A stretch of 64,000 bases of DNA from Vibrio splendidus (GCF_002873455.1 NZ_MCUN01000004.1:240773-304772), one strand, 5' to 3'. Shown: positions 1-9,382, numbered from the stretch's first letter. The notes: generated by a model not told the origin, from the sequence alone. Numbers and translations are program-made.

Positions 1-45
1 GCTCAATTGGAAGATGGTATTTGGGTTAACAACAAGAAGAAGTAA
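1..45 (+). CDS. C-terminal end of an unidentified protein (partial)
   Basis: Fourteen codons and a TAA stop continue from outside the window; the peptide ends in GIWVNNKKK. A rho-independent terminator follows at once, which supports a real gene end. Too little is present to identify it. In E. coli an alanine/sodium symporter gene (yaaJ) is next to yaaA, so an AGCS symporter is one possibility, but this is inference from neighbourhood only. Confidence 0.55.
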   Translation, partial: AQLEDGIWVNNKKK

Positions 46-85
46 GCTTGTTGGAGTGATTCATCACTCATCCTAAAATCATTAG

Positions 86-118
86 AAAGGCTAAGGTTTC
101 GACCTTAGCCTTTTTCTT
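86..118 (+). terminator. Rho-independent terminator after the partial gene
   Basis: Perfect stem AAGGCTAAGGT / ACCTTAGCCTT around a TTCG loop, followed by a T-rich tract. Confidence 0.85.
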
Positions 119-121
119 TGC

Positions 122-206
122 CTGCGATTTTTTTCTGTTTGCAATTTCTATGTGTCTGCGACCTTTTCTTTGTAAGCAATTCTTCTTTGTAAGCGACTTA
201 TAGCTA
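122..206. repeat. Degenerate 17-bp tandem repeat upstream of yaaA
   Basis: Five consecutive 17-base units can be laid out with no gaps: 122-138, 139-155, 156-172, 173-189 and 190-206. They share a (C/T)(T/A)(A/G)GC(G/A)A start and a T-rich second half. No ORF covers them. This is one of several similar blocks in the window. Confidence 0.6.
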
Positions 207-305
207 GATCTGTCTATCAAAGTAATAGGAAGAGTCATAAAGACAAGTTGATGTTTTTTCTATACTCTAGCTGCATCCAGTTAGATAACCGATTAGGGTA
301 AAGTT

Positions 306-1082
306 ATGTTAGTTGTCGTTTCTCCAGCCAAGACATTAGATTACGAATCACCATTAGCGACTGAGCGCTTCAGCCAGCCAGAGTTTGTTGAACACTCTGC
401 AGAGCTTATTGAAGAGTGCCGCAAGCTGACACCTGCTGATGTTTCAGCTCTGATGAAAGTAAGCGATAAGATTGCTGGGCTGAACGTAGCGCGCTTTGAG
501 CAATGGAGCGAGACCTTTACCCAAGAGAATGCTCGCCAAGCTATTTTGGCGTTCAAAGGTGACGTCTACACTGGCCTAGATGCTGAAACGTTATCGGACG
601 AAGATTTTGACTACGCACAAAACCACCTGCGTATGCTTTCTGGGTTATATGGCTTGCTTAAGCCGTTAGATCTGATGCAGCCATACCGCCTAGAGATGGG
701 TACACGCTTGGCTAATGCTCGTGGTACTAACTTGTACCAGTTCTGGGGCAACATTATCACAGACAAGCTGAATGAAGCGCTGAATGCTCAAGGCGATAAT
801 GTGTTGATCAACCTAGCATCGAACGAATACTTTAAAGCAGTGAAGCCGAAGAGCCTTGATGGTCAAATCATCACGCCAGTTTTTAAAGACTGTAAGAATG
901 GTCAGTACAAGGTGATCAGCTTTTACGCCAAGAAAGCGCGTGGCATGATGGCTCGCTACATCATTGAGAACAAAATCGATTCCGTTGAAGCGCTGACCAA
1001 ATTTGATACGGCGGGTTACTACTTCGTTGAAGAAGAGTCGAACGCGAAAGAGTTAGTCTTCAAGCGTGAAGAGCAAAACTAG
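306..1082 (+). CDS. yaaA: Peroxide stress resistance protein YaaA
   Basis: 258 residues, the same length as E. coli YaaA (UPF0246/DUF328). Family blocks are visible: [13 protein letters not shown] at 3-15, FKGDVYTGL at 83-91, [10 protein letters not shown] at 111-120, NLASNEYFK at 169-177 and [10 protein letters not shown] at 210-219. In E. coli the protein is induced in the OxyR response and lowers free iron, limiting DNA and protein damage by hydrogen peroxide; structural work links the fold to DNA binding. It is transcribed alone, between two terminators. The TAG stop is the first triplet of an 18-bp tandem repeat. Identification is firm; the biochemical role is known only from E. coli. 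Confidence 0.95.
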   Translation: MLVVVSPAKTLDYESPLATERFSQPEFVEHSAELIEECRKLTPADVSALMKVSDKIAGLNVARFEQWSETFTQENARQAILAFKGDVYTGLDAETLSDEDFDYAQNHLRMLSGLYGLLKPLDLMQPYRLEMGTRLANARGTNLYQFWGNIITDKLNEALNAQGDNVLINLASNEYFKAVKPKSLDGQIITPVFKDCKNGQYKVISFYAKKARGMMARYIIENKIDSVEALTKFDTAGYYFVEEESNAKELVFKREEQN

Positions 1083-1133
1083 TGGCTCTTGGTTAATTAG
1101 TCACTCTTGGTTAACTAGTTACTCTCGGTCTGA
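1080..1133. repeat. 18-bp tandem repeat starting at the yaaA stop codon
   Basis: Three 18-base units (1080-1097, 1098-1115, 1116-1133), each starting with TAG; the first TAG is the yaaA stop. Because 18 is a multiple of three, the later TAGs are in frame with the gene. Confidence 0.75.
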
Positions 1134-1205
1134 GCCTAGAATTAAACTTAGATACCGAGCTATTTAGCCTGACCACAAGCCAAACAATAATAAACCAGAC
1201 AAAGA

Positions 1206-1240
1206 AAAGCCCCATACAGAGAACTGCATGGGGCTTTTTA
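1206..1240. terminator. Bidirectional terminator between yaaA and srmB
   Basis: Stem AAAGCCCCAT / ATGGGGCTTT with a 12-base loop and A/T tracts on both sides; it serves the two convergent genes. Confidence 0.85.
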
Positions 1241-1264
1241 TTGAATCATTGAAAGGCGGTTAGA

Positions 1265-2530
1265 TTACTTGTTCTTAACGGCTTTCTTTTTCTTAGCGAT
1301 TTTCTTTTTCTTAGCAATTTTTTGCTTCGCGACCGCTTTCTTGTCTTCTTTCTTCGGTTTCTTCTTCTTCGTTACCGCGGCTTTCTTATGCGTTGGGCGC
1401 ATGCCTTCGATGAAGCGTTCTTTGATCGCATCTTCAGTGTAACGAGCCACACGTTCAATCATTAGCTGATCGTGCGCTTCAATGATAGAAACCGCGTTAC
1501 CTTTCTTACCTGCACGAGCCGTACGGCCGATACGGTGAAGGTAGACATCTGCTGTACGCGGCATGTCGTAGTTAATAACGTGGCTCACATCTGGAAGATC
1601 GATACCACGAGCTGCTACGTCAGTTGCTAGCAGTACGTTGATAGAACCATCGCGGAAACGAGAAATCGCGTTGTTACGACGATCTTGAGGCATTTCACCT
1701 TGGATCCACACACACGGGATCTGTGCGCTTTCTAGTTGACCTCGTAGCTCACCTAGGCGGTCACGCGTCTTCAAGAAGATGATGCTGCGTTCAGCTTGCT
1801 CTGTGATGATATGTTTTAGGATATCAAGCTTGTGCTTAGCTGAATCGGCGCGGTGATACCATTGAGTGATCTTCTTACGTTCACGCAACGATGATTTAGC
1901 ATCGATCTCTGCTGGATTTTTCAGTAGATCTTCAGTGAAACCTTCAATGCCTTTACCTTCTAGCGTTGCTGAGAACAGTAAAGTTTGTTTACGCCAGCGA
2001 CACTCTGCAGACAGACGGTCAACAACAGGACCAAAGCCCATGTCTAGCATACGGTCGGCTTCATCCAATACTAGCCACTCAATCGCACGACAATCGAAAC
2101 GCTCGCCTTCAATGTATTCCATTAAACGACCAGGTGTTGCCACTACGATATCTTGAGTCGTGCTTAAGATATCTGCGTGCTCTTGATACATCACACCGCC
2201 CGTGATCGTGAAGATGTTCAGGCTGGTGTATTTAGCAAGCTCACGTGCTTGTTCGGTGATCTGCATTGCTAGTTCACGCGTTGGCGTCAGGATAAGCATA
2301 CGTGCAGGGCCAGATTTCTTACGTGGGAAATCCAGTAGGTATTGCAGTGCTGGCAATACAAATGATGCTGTTTTACCAGTACCTGTTGGCGCAGAAGCCA
2401 AAACGTCTCTTCCATCTAACGCTTGTGGGATTGCTTCAGCTTGTATCTGTGTTGGGCGTTCGTAGCCCATTTCGTCAATTGCTTTAAGCAGCTCTTGGTT
2501 TAGATCGAGTTCTGCAAAGGTTCTGATCAC
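1265..2530 (-). CDS. srmB: DEAD-box ATP-dependent RNA helicase SrmB
   Basis: 421 residues with the full DEAD-box set in order: PTQIQ (26-30), Walker A APTGTGKT (47-54), PTRELA (83-88), GG (111-112), TPGR (132-135), DEAD (156-159), SAT (187-189), then RGID and HRIGRTARAG in the second RecA-like domain. In E. coli SrmB remodels RNA early in 50S subunit assembly. The last 50 or so residues are a lysine-rich tail, suited to non-specific RNA contact. The next gene on this strand is trmN6, about 107 bases upstream; E. coli also pairs these two genes, though divergently. SrmB is preferred to RhlE or DeaD from the N-terminal sequence and the neighbour. Confidence 0.93.
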   Translation of the reverse strand: MIRTFAELDLNQELLKAIDEMGYERPTQIQAEAIPQALDGRDVLASAPTGTGKTASFVLPALQYLLDFPRKKSGPARMLILTPTRELAMQITEQARELAKYTSLNIFTITGGVMYQEHADILSTTQDIVVATPGRLMEYIEGERFDCRAIEWLVLDEADRMLDMGFGPVVDRLSAECRWRKQTLLFSATLEGKGIEGFTEDLLKNPAEIDAKSSLRERKKITQWYHRADSAKHKLDILKHIITEQAERSIIFLKTRDRLGELRGQLESAQIPCVWIQGEMPQDRRNNAISRFRDGSINVLLATDVAARGIDLPDVSHVINYDMPRTADVYLHRIGRTARAGKKGNAVSIIEAHDQLMIERVARYTEDAIKERFIEGMRPTHKKAAVTKKKKPKKEDKKAVAKQKIAKKKKIAKKKKAVKNK

Positions 2531-2637
2531 TGTTGTTTCTCCACAAGCAATAAATGTTTCTGCCTCAAAAAGCAGACGATAAAAAAGAGTAGTCGGACAT
2601 TATAGAAGCATTAGTGATTAGGATCACATGGTATTTG

Positions 2638-3366
2638 CTACATCTTGAGATAAAAATCTTTAGTAAGGGCAATAAATGCCTCGCTATAACCGCCATTGTT
2701 ATGGATCGTAAGCGATTCACGCTGCAAATCTTGCTCACAAACAGGATCTTTAGACAATTCAAACAGAACTCGAATTGCCGGTTTTCTGTCTGTTGTTTTC
2801 ACATCAAGGCGCTTTGCTAGGTACCAACCACATTGTTGGGCAAGCTTGATGAAGCCTTCTCCCTCGGTCGTCGGCAGGATAAAACTGGCTGTAGCGGCAG
2901 TAGTCGTTATCTCGAAACAACGCTGAGCAAGCTCAAGATGATCCAAACTATCGGTGTGTCTTGCGATAGCTCTTTGGCTTTGCTGTGCCTGCTCTCCAGA
3001 GTTGAAGTAAGGCGGATTACAAATTATTGCATCAAATCGTTTCGAGAACTCCGTGGTTAATACGCTGCCATGATGAAGGGAAATACGATCTTGCCATGGC
3101 GACTGTTTAATATTGACTGTTGCTGCATCAATGGCGTGCTGATCAATATCGATCGCTGAGATATAGGTGTCTTCAAAACGCTGTGCAGCCATCAAGGCCA
3201 GCAACCCTGTTCCTGTCCCTATGTCGAGTACCGATGATTTCGGCGCAAGGTTTGCCCAAGCGCCAAGTAACACGCCATCAGTACTTACGGGCATGCCACT
3301 TTGTCCTCCGTAAATAGAGAATTTTTTGAAATTGAAGCTTTTGGTTTCTATTGTTTTATCTGTCAT
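2638..3366 (-). CDS. trmN6: tRNA1(Val) (adenine-37-N6)-methyltransferase (YfiC/TrmN6)
   Basis: 242 residues. A class I SAM-binding glycine motif (DIGTGTG, 48-54) and the adenine-N6 catalytic tetrad NPPY followed by F (117-121) place it among N6-adenine methyltransferases. The start [22 protein letters not shown] and proximity to srmB fit YfiC, which methylates A37 of tRNA-Val1 next to the anticodon. The C-terminus lies 107 bases before srmB on the same strand, so the two may be co-transcribed. The catalytic motif and context make other N6-methyltransferases such as PrmC or RlmF less likely. Confidence 0.9.
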   Translation of the reverse strand: MTDKTIETKSFNFKKFSIYGGQSGMPVSTDGVLLGAWANLAPKSSVLDIGTGTGLLALMAAQRFEDTYISAIDIDQHAIDAATVNIKQSPWQDRISLHHGSVLTTEFSKRFDAIICNPPYFNSGEQAQQSQRAIARHTDSLDHLELAQRCFEITTTAATASFILPTTEGEGFIKLAQQCGWYLAKRLDVKTTDRKPAIRVLFELSKDPVCEQDLQRESLTIHNNGGYSEAFIALTKDFYLKM

Positions 3367-3680
3367 TAATGTTCTGAGTATCGAGATATTTTAAGTGATT
3401 AGCTCTAATGTTAACCAGTTGTATGGATCAATGTTCTGGTTGGGTAACTATTGTTGTGCGTTATGGTTAGTTTATAATTATGTCTATTTTTCCATATCCA
3501 GTGTAATCCACTGCTTTTTGTTCGCATATGCAAATTTATATGGTGTTTTTTTGTGGTGACTTGCAGCTAGCTAAGTGTTTCGTCATTATGCGCGACTATT
3601 TTAAAGATTGATTGGCAGCCTTGAGCTGTAACATTCATGTAAACACAACATAAATTCATAAATATAATTAAGGATTATCT
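3367..3680. other. AT-rich divergent intergenic region, trmN6 / brnQ
   Basis: About 310 bases between divergent genes, holding the promoters of both. I see no ORF, no hairpin with a T tract and no operator I can name. A purine-rich AAGGA at 3672-3676 is the likely brnQ ribosome-binding site. Confidence 0.5.
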
Positions 3681-4994
3681 GTGAAACAGAGTCTAAAACT
3701 AACAGATATAATGGCATTGGGCTTTATGCTTTTTGCGTTTTTCTTGGGTGCGGGTAACATCATCTTCCCACCTCTAGCTGGCCAATTGGCTGGTGACCAC
3801 TTTCTTCCAGCGATGTCTGGTTTTCTGCTGACCGCCGTTGGTCTGCCGTTAATCACTATCGTCGCAGTTGCAGTGGCTGGTGGCTCTTGGGGTCATTTAA
3901 CCAAAGATCTTCCAAAGCGAGCTGCAACCATCATGGCTGTGTTGATCTTTATCATCATCGGCCCTGCATTTGCTGCGCCACGTACCGGCCTTGTTGCTTA
4001 TGAGATGGCGGTGAAACCGTTCTTCATCGATGCCTCTCAAGCTCACCTAACTCTCTTTTCGATTGCATTTTTTGTAGTAGCGATGTTCTTTTCATGGTCG
4101 CAAGGTAAGCTTATCGACGTCATTGGTAAGGTACTTACGCCAGCACTATTCGTTGGTTTAGTTGTACTTGCGGTTGCTGTATTTGTTAACCCACAAGGTG
4201 ACATTCTTGCGGCTCACGGTGAATACATTACTCAACCACTGACCAAAGGTTTCCTTGAAGGCTACAACACTATGGATACTTTTGCTTCGCTGATGTTTGG
4301 TATGTTGATCGTTGATGCGATTCGCAGCAAGGGCATTACTGATCGTGCAGCGACGACTAAGTACCTTATCAGCGCAGGTTGTATTGCCGCGGCTGGTTTA
4401 GCGTTTGTTTACATCTCTCTGTTCTTCTTGGGCGCAACAAGCGCAACAGTCGCAGCGGGTGCGGACAATGGCGGCGCTATCTTAAGTCTTTACGTTCAAT
4501 CACTGTTTGGTCCATCAGGTCAGCTAGTACTTTCAGTGATCGTATTGTTGGCGTGTCTAACAACGGCGATTGGCCTTGTTTCAGCATGTTCTGATTATTT
4601 CAGCTCGCTAACGCCTCTGTCTTACAAAACTTGGGTAATCATCAACGGTGTAGCTTGTGCAACCGTTGCGAACGTTGGCCTTTCTCAACTGATTTCTCTG
4701 TCTGTTCCAGTACTGTTTGCACTGTACCCAGTCGCTATCGCTCTAGTCGCACTGACGTTCTTGCGTAGCCGTTTCCCTAATCCAAAAGCCGCTTACCGTG
4801 TGGTTGTATTAGTGTCGCTTCTGTTTGCTCTTATTGATGGCGCAAAAGTAGCGGGTGTAGATGTATCTGCACTTAAAATGCTGCCACTATTTGAGATCGG
4901 TATGGGTTGGTTACTTCCAACTGCTGCAGCAATCATCTGCATGTTCTTTGTTGGTAAAGCAACAGAACAAGAGATGGCTGAAGAGACCGTTTAA
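3681..4994 (+). CDS. brnQ: Branched-chain amino acid:cation symporter BrnQ
   Basis: 437 residues, almost entirely hydrophobic, with about twelve predicted membrane spans. The start (KLTDIMALGFMLFAFFLGAGNIIFPP) is characteristic of the LIVCS family, which imports leucine, isoleucine and valine with sodium or protons across the inner membrane. The start is GTG at 3681, behind AAGGA; no better ATG lies upstream. It is monocistronic, ending at the hairpin at 5046-5083. The family is clear; the substrate preference among Ile, Leu and Val cannot be read from the sequence. Confidence 0.93.
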   Translation: MKQSLKLTDIMALGFMLFAFFLGAGNIIFPPLAGQLAGDHFLPAMSGFLLTAVGLPLITIVAVAVAGGSWGHLTKDLPKRAATIMAVLIFIIIGPAFAAPRTGLVAYEMAVKPFFIDASQAHLTLFSIAFFVVAMFFSWSQGKLIDVIGKVLTPALFVGLVVLAVAVFVNPQGDILAAHGEYITQPLTKGFLEGYNTMDTFASLMFGMLIVDAIRSKGITDRAATTKYLISAGCIAAAGLAFVYISLFFLGATSATVAAGADNGGAILSLYVQSLFGPSGQLVLSVIVLLACLTTAIGLVSACSDYFSSLTPLSYKTWVIINGVACATVANVGLSQLISLSVPVLFALYPVAIALVALTFLRSRFPNPKAAYRVVVLVSLLFALIDGAKVAGVDVSALKMLPLFEIGMGWLLPTAAAIICMFFVGKATEQEMAEETV

Positions 4995-5045
4995 TCTTCC
5001 GTTGAGATTAAATCGTTAGTCCGTATTCAATATAAAGTTGAATAG

Positions 5046-5083
5046 AAAAGGCCTCATTACTTCGCAGTAATGAGGCCTTTTTG
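5046..5083. terminator. Bidirectional terminator, brnQ / fldB
   Basis: Fifteen-base-pair stem, AAAAGGCCTCATTAC pairing with GTAATGAGGCCTTTT, six-base loop, T tract on each strand. Confidence 0.9.
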
Positions 5084-5109
5084 TATCTAATCGATGATGT
5101 TCTTTCTGC

Positions 5110-5165
5110 CTGAAGCGCTTAGCTCTTAGTCCTTAGCTAGTAGCTCTTAGATCTGAACTCTAAGG
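5110..5165. repeat. 14-bp tandem repeat just after the fldB stop
   Basis: Four 14-base units (5110-5123, 5124-5137, 5138-5151, 5152-5165). On the fldB strand each begins CTAAG or CTTAG. They start about ten bases past the fldB stop codon. Confidence 0.65.
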
Positions 5166-5174
5166 AAGCAGAAC

Positions 5175-5696
5175 TTATAGCTTTTCGCTGTACTCGACGA
5201 GTACTTGTTCAACCCAAGTTGCGATACGTTCGTCGCTGAGTTCGTATTGTGAGTCTTCATCCAGAGCCAAACCAACGAATTGCGATTTGTCTTCTGTCAG
5301 GGCTTTAGATGCTTCGAATTCGTAGCTGTCATCATTTGGCCAGAAGCCGACAAACTCAGCGCCTGCGGTTTTCAGTTCATCATGCAATAGACCCATCGCA
5401 TCTAAGAACCATTCACCGTAGCCCTCTTGATCACCTAGACCAAACAGAGCCACAACCTTGCCTTTCATTGGCGTTGTTGCGATGTCTTCCCACAACTCAT
5501 TCCAATCTTCTTGAATTTCACCGAAATCCCACGTTGAGATACCCAGCAGTAAAAGGTCGTAGTCCGCCATAAAAGAAAGAGGGGTTTCTTTCACGTTATG
5601 GATATCAACTAGGTCTTCACCAATAATGCCGCGAATTTTCTCTGCTGCCATTTCGGTATAGCAGGTGGTTGAGCCGTAAAATAATCCAATTTTCAT
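5175..5696 (-). CDS. fldB: Flavodoxin FldB
   Basis: 173 residues, the same length as E. coli FldB. The FMN phosphate loop ([14 protein letters not shown] from residue 8) and the aromatic flavin-stacking segment around [11 protein letters not shown] are intact. Flavodoxins carry single electrons in the cytoplasm; FldB belongs to the SoxRS oxidative stress response in E. coli. It is divergent from xerD, as in E. coli, where fldB-xerD-dsbC-recJ-prfB-lysS is the same neighbourhood. The match to FldB rather than FldA rests on the [10 protein letters not shown] loop and the context. Confidence 0.93.
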   Translation of the reverse strand: MKIGLFYGSTTCYTEMAAEKIRGIIGEDLVDIHNVKETPLSFMADYDLLLLGISTWDFGEIQEDWNELWEDIATTPMKGKVVALFGLGDQEGYGEWFLDAMGLLHDELKTAGAEFVGFWPNDDSYEFEASKALTEDKSQFVGLALDEDSQYELSDERIATWVEQVLVEYSEKL

Positions 5697-5834
5697 AGCA
5701 AACGTTCGATTTTAATTTCAGATGGCGAATTCTAACCATAAATCGACTTCGATTGCAGCGATTATCCGCTCAAGTCGTAATTTTTATGGCATTCATATTT
5801 GCTCTGACATACTCTCAAAACAGTTTCCAATATT

Positions 5835-6761
5835 GTGAGTAACACTATGCAGTCGCCTCAAGGGCAGAGCGCAGACCACGGTCTCGTTGAGCAGTTTTTA
5901 GATGCTATGTGGATGGAGAGGGGATTATCGGAGAATACGCTTGTCTCATATCGTACCGATTTGTCCAAGCTTCTAACGTGGATGGAAAAGAACAACTACC
6001 GCCTCGACTTTATTAGCCTTTCGGGTCTACAAGACTATCAAGGTTGGTTAGCCGACGCTGATTTTAAGCAGACTTCCCGTGCTCGCATGTTGTCGGCAAT
6101 TCGTCGTCTGTTCCAATACTTGCACCGCGAGAAAGTGAGAGGGGATGACCCAAGTGCATTGTTGATCAGCCCTAAACTGCCACAACGCCTACCGAAAGAT
6201 TTGAGTGAAGAACAAGTTGACGCCTTGCTTGAGTCACCTGATCCCAACGATCCTATTGAGCTTCGTGACAAAGCGATGCTTGAGTTACTCTATGCTACTG
6301 GGCTGCGTGTTACTGAACTGGTCAGTTTAACGATGGAAAATATTAGCTTAAGACAAGGCGTGGTTCGTGTTATTGGTAAGGGCGGCAAAGAGCGCTTGGT
6401 GCCAATGGGCGAAAATGCCGTGGACTGGATTGAGACTTTTATTGAACAAGGTCGTCCGCAATTACTCGGTGAAAAGAGTTCTGATGTCGTTTTCCCTAGC
6501 AAACGCGCCAAGCAAATGACCCGTCAGACGTTCTGGTATCGTATTAAGCATTACTCAGTTATTGCTGGTATAGACACAGAACTATTGTCACCACACGTAT
6601 TAAGACACGCTTTTGCGACTCATTTACTGAACTATGGTGCAGATCTCAGGGTCGTACAGATGTTGCTTGGGCATAGTGACTTATCGACAACCCAAATTTA
6701 TACTCACGTGGCGACAGAAAGGCTGAAGCAAATTCACGCGCAGCATCACCCACGTGCTTAA
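5835..6761 (+). CDS. xerD: Site-specific tyrosine recombinase XerD
   Basis: 308 residues from the GTG, or 304 from an in-frame ATG at 5847; E. coli XerD has 298. The N-terminal SAM-like core-binding domain covers roughly residues 15-105 and the catalytic domain the rest. All catalytic residues are present: R158 (TGLRVTEL), K182, H254 and R257 (HVLRHAF), H280 (LGHSDL) and the nucleophile Y289 (QIYTHV). With XerC it resolves chromosome dimers at dif, activated by FtsK. It opens the xerD-dsbC-recJ cluster; dsbC follows within 30 bases. Neither possible start has a good Shine-Dalgarno sequence, so the N-terminus is uncertain. Confidence 0.94.
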   Translation: MSNTMQSPQGQSADHGLVEQFLDAMWMERGLSENTLVSYRTDLSKLLTWMEKNNYRLDFISLSGLQDYQGWLADADFKQTSRARMLSAIRRLFQYLHREKVRGDDPSALLISPKLPQRLPKDLSEEQVDALLESPDPNDPIELRDKAMLELLYATGLRVTELVSLTMENISLRQGVVRVIGKGGKERLVPMGENAVDWIETFIEQGRPQLLGEKSSDVVFPSKRAKQMTRQTFWYRIKHYSVIAGIDTELLSPHVLRHAFATHLLNYGADLRVVQMLLGHSDLSTTQIYTHVATERLKQIHAQHHPRA

Positions 6762-6787
6762 ATCCATTTATTTTTAAGGTGAACTTA

Positions 6788-7567
6788 ATGAGCGTATTAC
6801 GCCGTCTTCCTCTATTAGTGCTTCCTCTCATGATTACTGCATGTAATGCATCAGAAGCGAAAGTAGAACAAACATCAACAGCCGTAGAAGTTGCTCCAGC
6901 TCAAGCTATTGATACAGCAGCGTTAACTCAACGTTTTGAAAAAATCGGTATCAAGGTAGAGAAGATCGTCCCTTCAGACATCGATGGCCTATTAGAGATT
7001 CAAACTAACAGTGGCATTATCTTTTCTTCTCCAGAGGGCGATCACTTTCTAGCCGGCACTCTTTATTCTTTGGATGATAACGGAAAATTCAGTGACGTTT
7101 TGGCTGAGCGTCAAGCTCCGCTTAATGCTGAAAAGGTCGCGGCGATGTCGGATACGGTTATCGAATATAAAGCCGATAACGAAAAGTACGTCGTGACGGT
7201 ATTTACTGACATTACGTGTGGTTACTGTGTTCGTCTGCATAGCCAAATGCAAGGCTATAACGACCTAGGTATCACCGTTCGCTACATGGCTTACCCACGT
7301 CAAGGTGCGACAGGACAAGTTGCCGACCAAATGGCAGCAATCTGGGCATCAGAAGATCCAAAAGCAGCGATGCACAATGCGAAAGTTAATCGTGAAATGC
7401 CATCGGCTGGTACTGATCTCACAGAGCAAAAGCAAATTATTGCGAAACAATACCAATTGGGTCGTGAGCTTGGCATCAATGGCACACCTGCTATCGTGCT
7501 AGCAAGCGGTGAGTTGGTGAGTGGTTACTTACCGCCAGCACAACTTCTTCAACGTTTAGAGCAATAA
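6788..7567 (+). CDS. dsbC: Thiol:disulfide interchange protein DsbC
   Basis: 259 residues from ATG 6788. A GTG at 6779 is in frame but lies within the AAGGTGA ribosome-binding site, so the ATG is chosen. A hydrophobic signal sequence comes first, then the dimerisation domain (about 40-100), then a thioredoxin fold with active site CGYC at 144-147 and the cis-proline loop GTPAI. DsbC is a periplasmic disulfide isomerase kept reduced by DsbD. Two oddities: the signal ends ITAC-N, which resembles a lipoprotein cleavage site with Cys19, and no cysteine remains after the active site, so the structural disulfide of E. coli DsbC is absent. Placement between xerD and recJ matches E. coli. Confidence 0.93.
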   Translation: MSVLRRLPLLVLPLMITACNASEAKVEQTSTAVEVAPAQAIDTAALTQRFEKIGIKVEKIVPSDIDGLLEIQTNSGIIFSSPEGDHFLAGTLYSLDDNGKFSDVLAERQAPLNAEKVAAMSDTVIEYKADNEKYVVTVFTDITCGYCVRLHSQMQGYNDLGITVRYMAYPRQGATGQVADQMAAIWASEDPKAAMHNAKVNREMPSAGTDLTEQKQIIAKQYQLGRELGINGTPAIVLASGELVSGYLPPAQLLQRLEQ

Positions 7568-7645
7568 TATCGTTTCTGTATTGCCAATTTGTCCTCCATG
7601 TTTTTGATTTAAGGAGTGGCCTGATTAATATCAGGCCCATTTTAT

Positions 7646-9382
7646 ATGATAGAGATCCAACGCCGTCCTGAGGTCGACACTTCAGTCCTACCTGCTCACT
7701 TACCTGACTTGTTAAAGCGCATTTATGTGAGTCGCGGAATCGACAGTGCTGACCAACTAGAGACAGCAGCGAAAGGCTTGCACTCTTATCAAAAACTGGG
7801 TGGCATTGATGCTGCGGTTGAATTATTGTTCAAAGCCATTCAGCAGCAAAAACGCATCATTATTGTCGGTGATTTTGATGCCGATGGCGCCACCAGTTCT
7901 GCACTGTCTGTGCTTGCACTTCGTATGTTAGGCAGTTCCAACGTCGACTATCTCGTCCCAAACCGTTTTGAAGATGGCTATGGCTTGAGCCCTGAGGTGG
8001 TTGAGCAGGCGATTGAACTTGGCGCTGAAATGATCATGACCGTGGACAATGGTGTTTCTTCGATTGACGGTGTCCGTTTCGCTAAAGATAAAGGGCTAGA
8101 CGTTCTGGTTACAGACCATCACTTACCGGGCAATGAACTGCCAATTGCCGATGCGATGGTCAATCCGAACCTAGAAAGCTGCGCTTTTCCTTCGAAAGCC
8201 TTGGCGGGTGTTGGTGTCGCTTTCTATCTGATGATGGCACTTTGTGTTCATATGCGTAAATTGAACTGGTTTGCAGAGCGCGGTATGACAGAACCCAAGC
8301 TGATGGAACTGATTGACCTTGTGGCACTGGGTACGGTCGCGGATGTGGTTCCACTCGATGAGAATAATCGAATCTTGGTACACCAAGGGCTACAACGTAT
8401 TCGTGCGGGTAAAGCTCGTCCGGGTATTCAAGCCTTGATTGAAATTGCTAAGCGAGATGCTAAGCGTTTAGTCGCCTCTGATTTTGGTTTTGCGCTTGGT
8501 CCACGTATCAATGCTGCAGGCCGATTAGATGACATGTCTTTTGGTGTTGAGCTGCTAATGAGCAATAACATCCATGCCGCGCGTCGAATGGCGAGTGAGT
8601 TAGATGGCTTAAACCAAACACGTAAAGAGATCGAAGAGGGCATGAAACAAGAAGCGATGGCTTTTTGTGAGCGCCTTGAATTTGGTAAAGACGATTTGCC
8701 TTCTGGCTTGGCGCTTTTCCAACGTGATTGGCACCAGGGTGTGATTGGTATTTTGGCTTCGCGTATCAAAGACAAATACCACCGCCCAGTGATCGCATTT
8801 GCTGATGGTGGTGAAGGCAGTATCAAGGGGTCATGTCGTTCGATTCCAGGTTTGCATATGCGCGATGCGCTAGACAGAATCGATACTCAAAATCCTGGCT
8901 TGATCTTGAAGTTTGGTGGTCACGCAATGGCTGCCGGCTTAACCATTATGGAAAAAGACTTCGATCGATTCAGCAAGATGTTTGATGACGTTGTGCGTAA
9001 AGAGCTCGGTGAGACGGCACTTAAGGGCATTATCTTGTCTGATGGTGAGCTGTTACCTGAAGAGTTCTCAATGCATACCGCTGAGACGTTGCGTTCAGGT
9101 GGTCCGTGGGGCCAAGCTTTCCCAGAACCCATCTTTGATGGTGAGTTTAAAGTGCTGCATCAAAAACTAGTAGGTGAAAAACATCTTAAATTGATGCTAG
9201 AACCTCTATACAAAGGCCACCCAACCAATGTGATGATTGATGGTATTGCTTTCAATGTTGACTTACGTCGTTGGCCCGATGCATCGGTGAAAACGGTTCA
9301 TCTTGCATTTAAGCTGGATATCAACGAGTTTCGTGGCAACCAATCGTTGCAGTTGATGGTTGACCATATCGAAGCGAAATAG
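7646..9382 (+). CDS. recJ: Single-stranded-DNA-specific 5'-3' exonuclease RecJ
   Basis: 578 residues (E. coli 577). The DHH phosphoesterase motifs are in order: DFDADG at 76-81, VDNG at 133-136, DHH at 157-159, followed by the DHHA1 domain with GGHAMAAG near residue 427 and a C-terminal OB-like region. RecJ degrades single strands 5' to 3' with divalent metal in RecF-pathway recombination, mismatch repair and base excision repair. It follows dsbC by about 80 bases. The stop codon is embedded in a 14-base direct repeat. Identification is secure. Confidence 0.96.
   Translation: MIEIQRRPEVDTSVLPAHLPDLLKRIYVSRGIDSADQLETAAKGLHSYQKLGGIDAAVELLFKAIQQQKRIIIVGDFDADGATSSALSVLALRMLGSSNVDYLVPNRFEDGYGLSPEVVEQAIELGAEMIMTVDNGVSSIDGVRFAKDKGLDVLVTDHHLPGNELPIADAMVNPNLESCAFPSKALAGVGVAFYLMMALCVHMRKLNWFAERGMTEPKLMELIDLVALGTVADVVPLDENNRILVHQGLQRIRAGKARPGIQALIEIAKRDAKRLVASDFGFALGPRINAAGRLDDMSFGVELLMSNNIHAARRMASELDGLNQTRKEIEEGMKQEAMAFCERLEFGKDDLPSGLALFQRDWHQGVIGILASRIKDKYHRPVIAFADGGEGSIKGSCRSIPGLHMRDALDRIDTQNPGLILKFGGHAMAAGLTIMEKDFDRFSKMFDDVVRKELGETALKGIILSDGELLPEEFSMHTAETLRSGGPWGQAFPEPIFDGEFKVLHQKLVGEKHLKLMLEPLYKGHPTNVMIDGIAFNVDLRRWPDASVKTVHLAFKLDINEFRGNQSLQLMVDHIEAK

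Noticed and set aside
8428..8826. 132-residue ORF opposite recJ
   Set aside because: Antisense shadow of recJ codon usage; no ribosome site and no recognisable domain.
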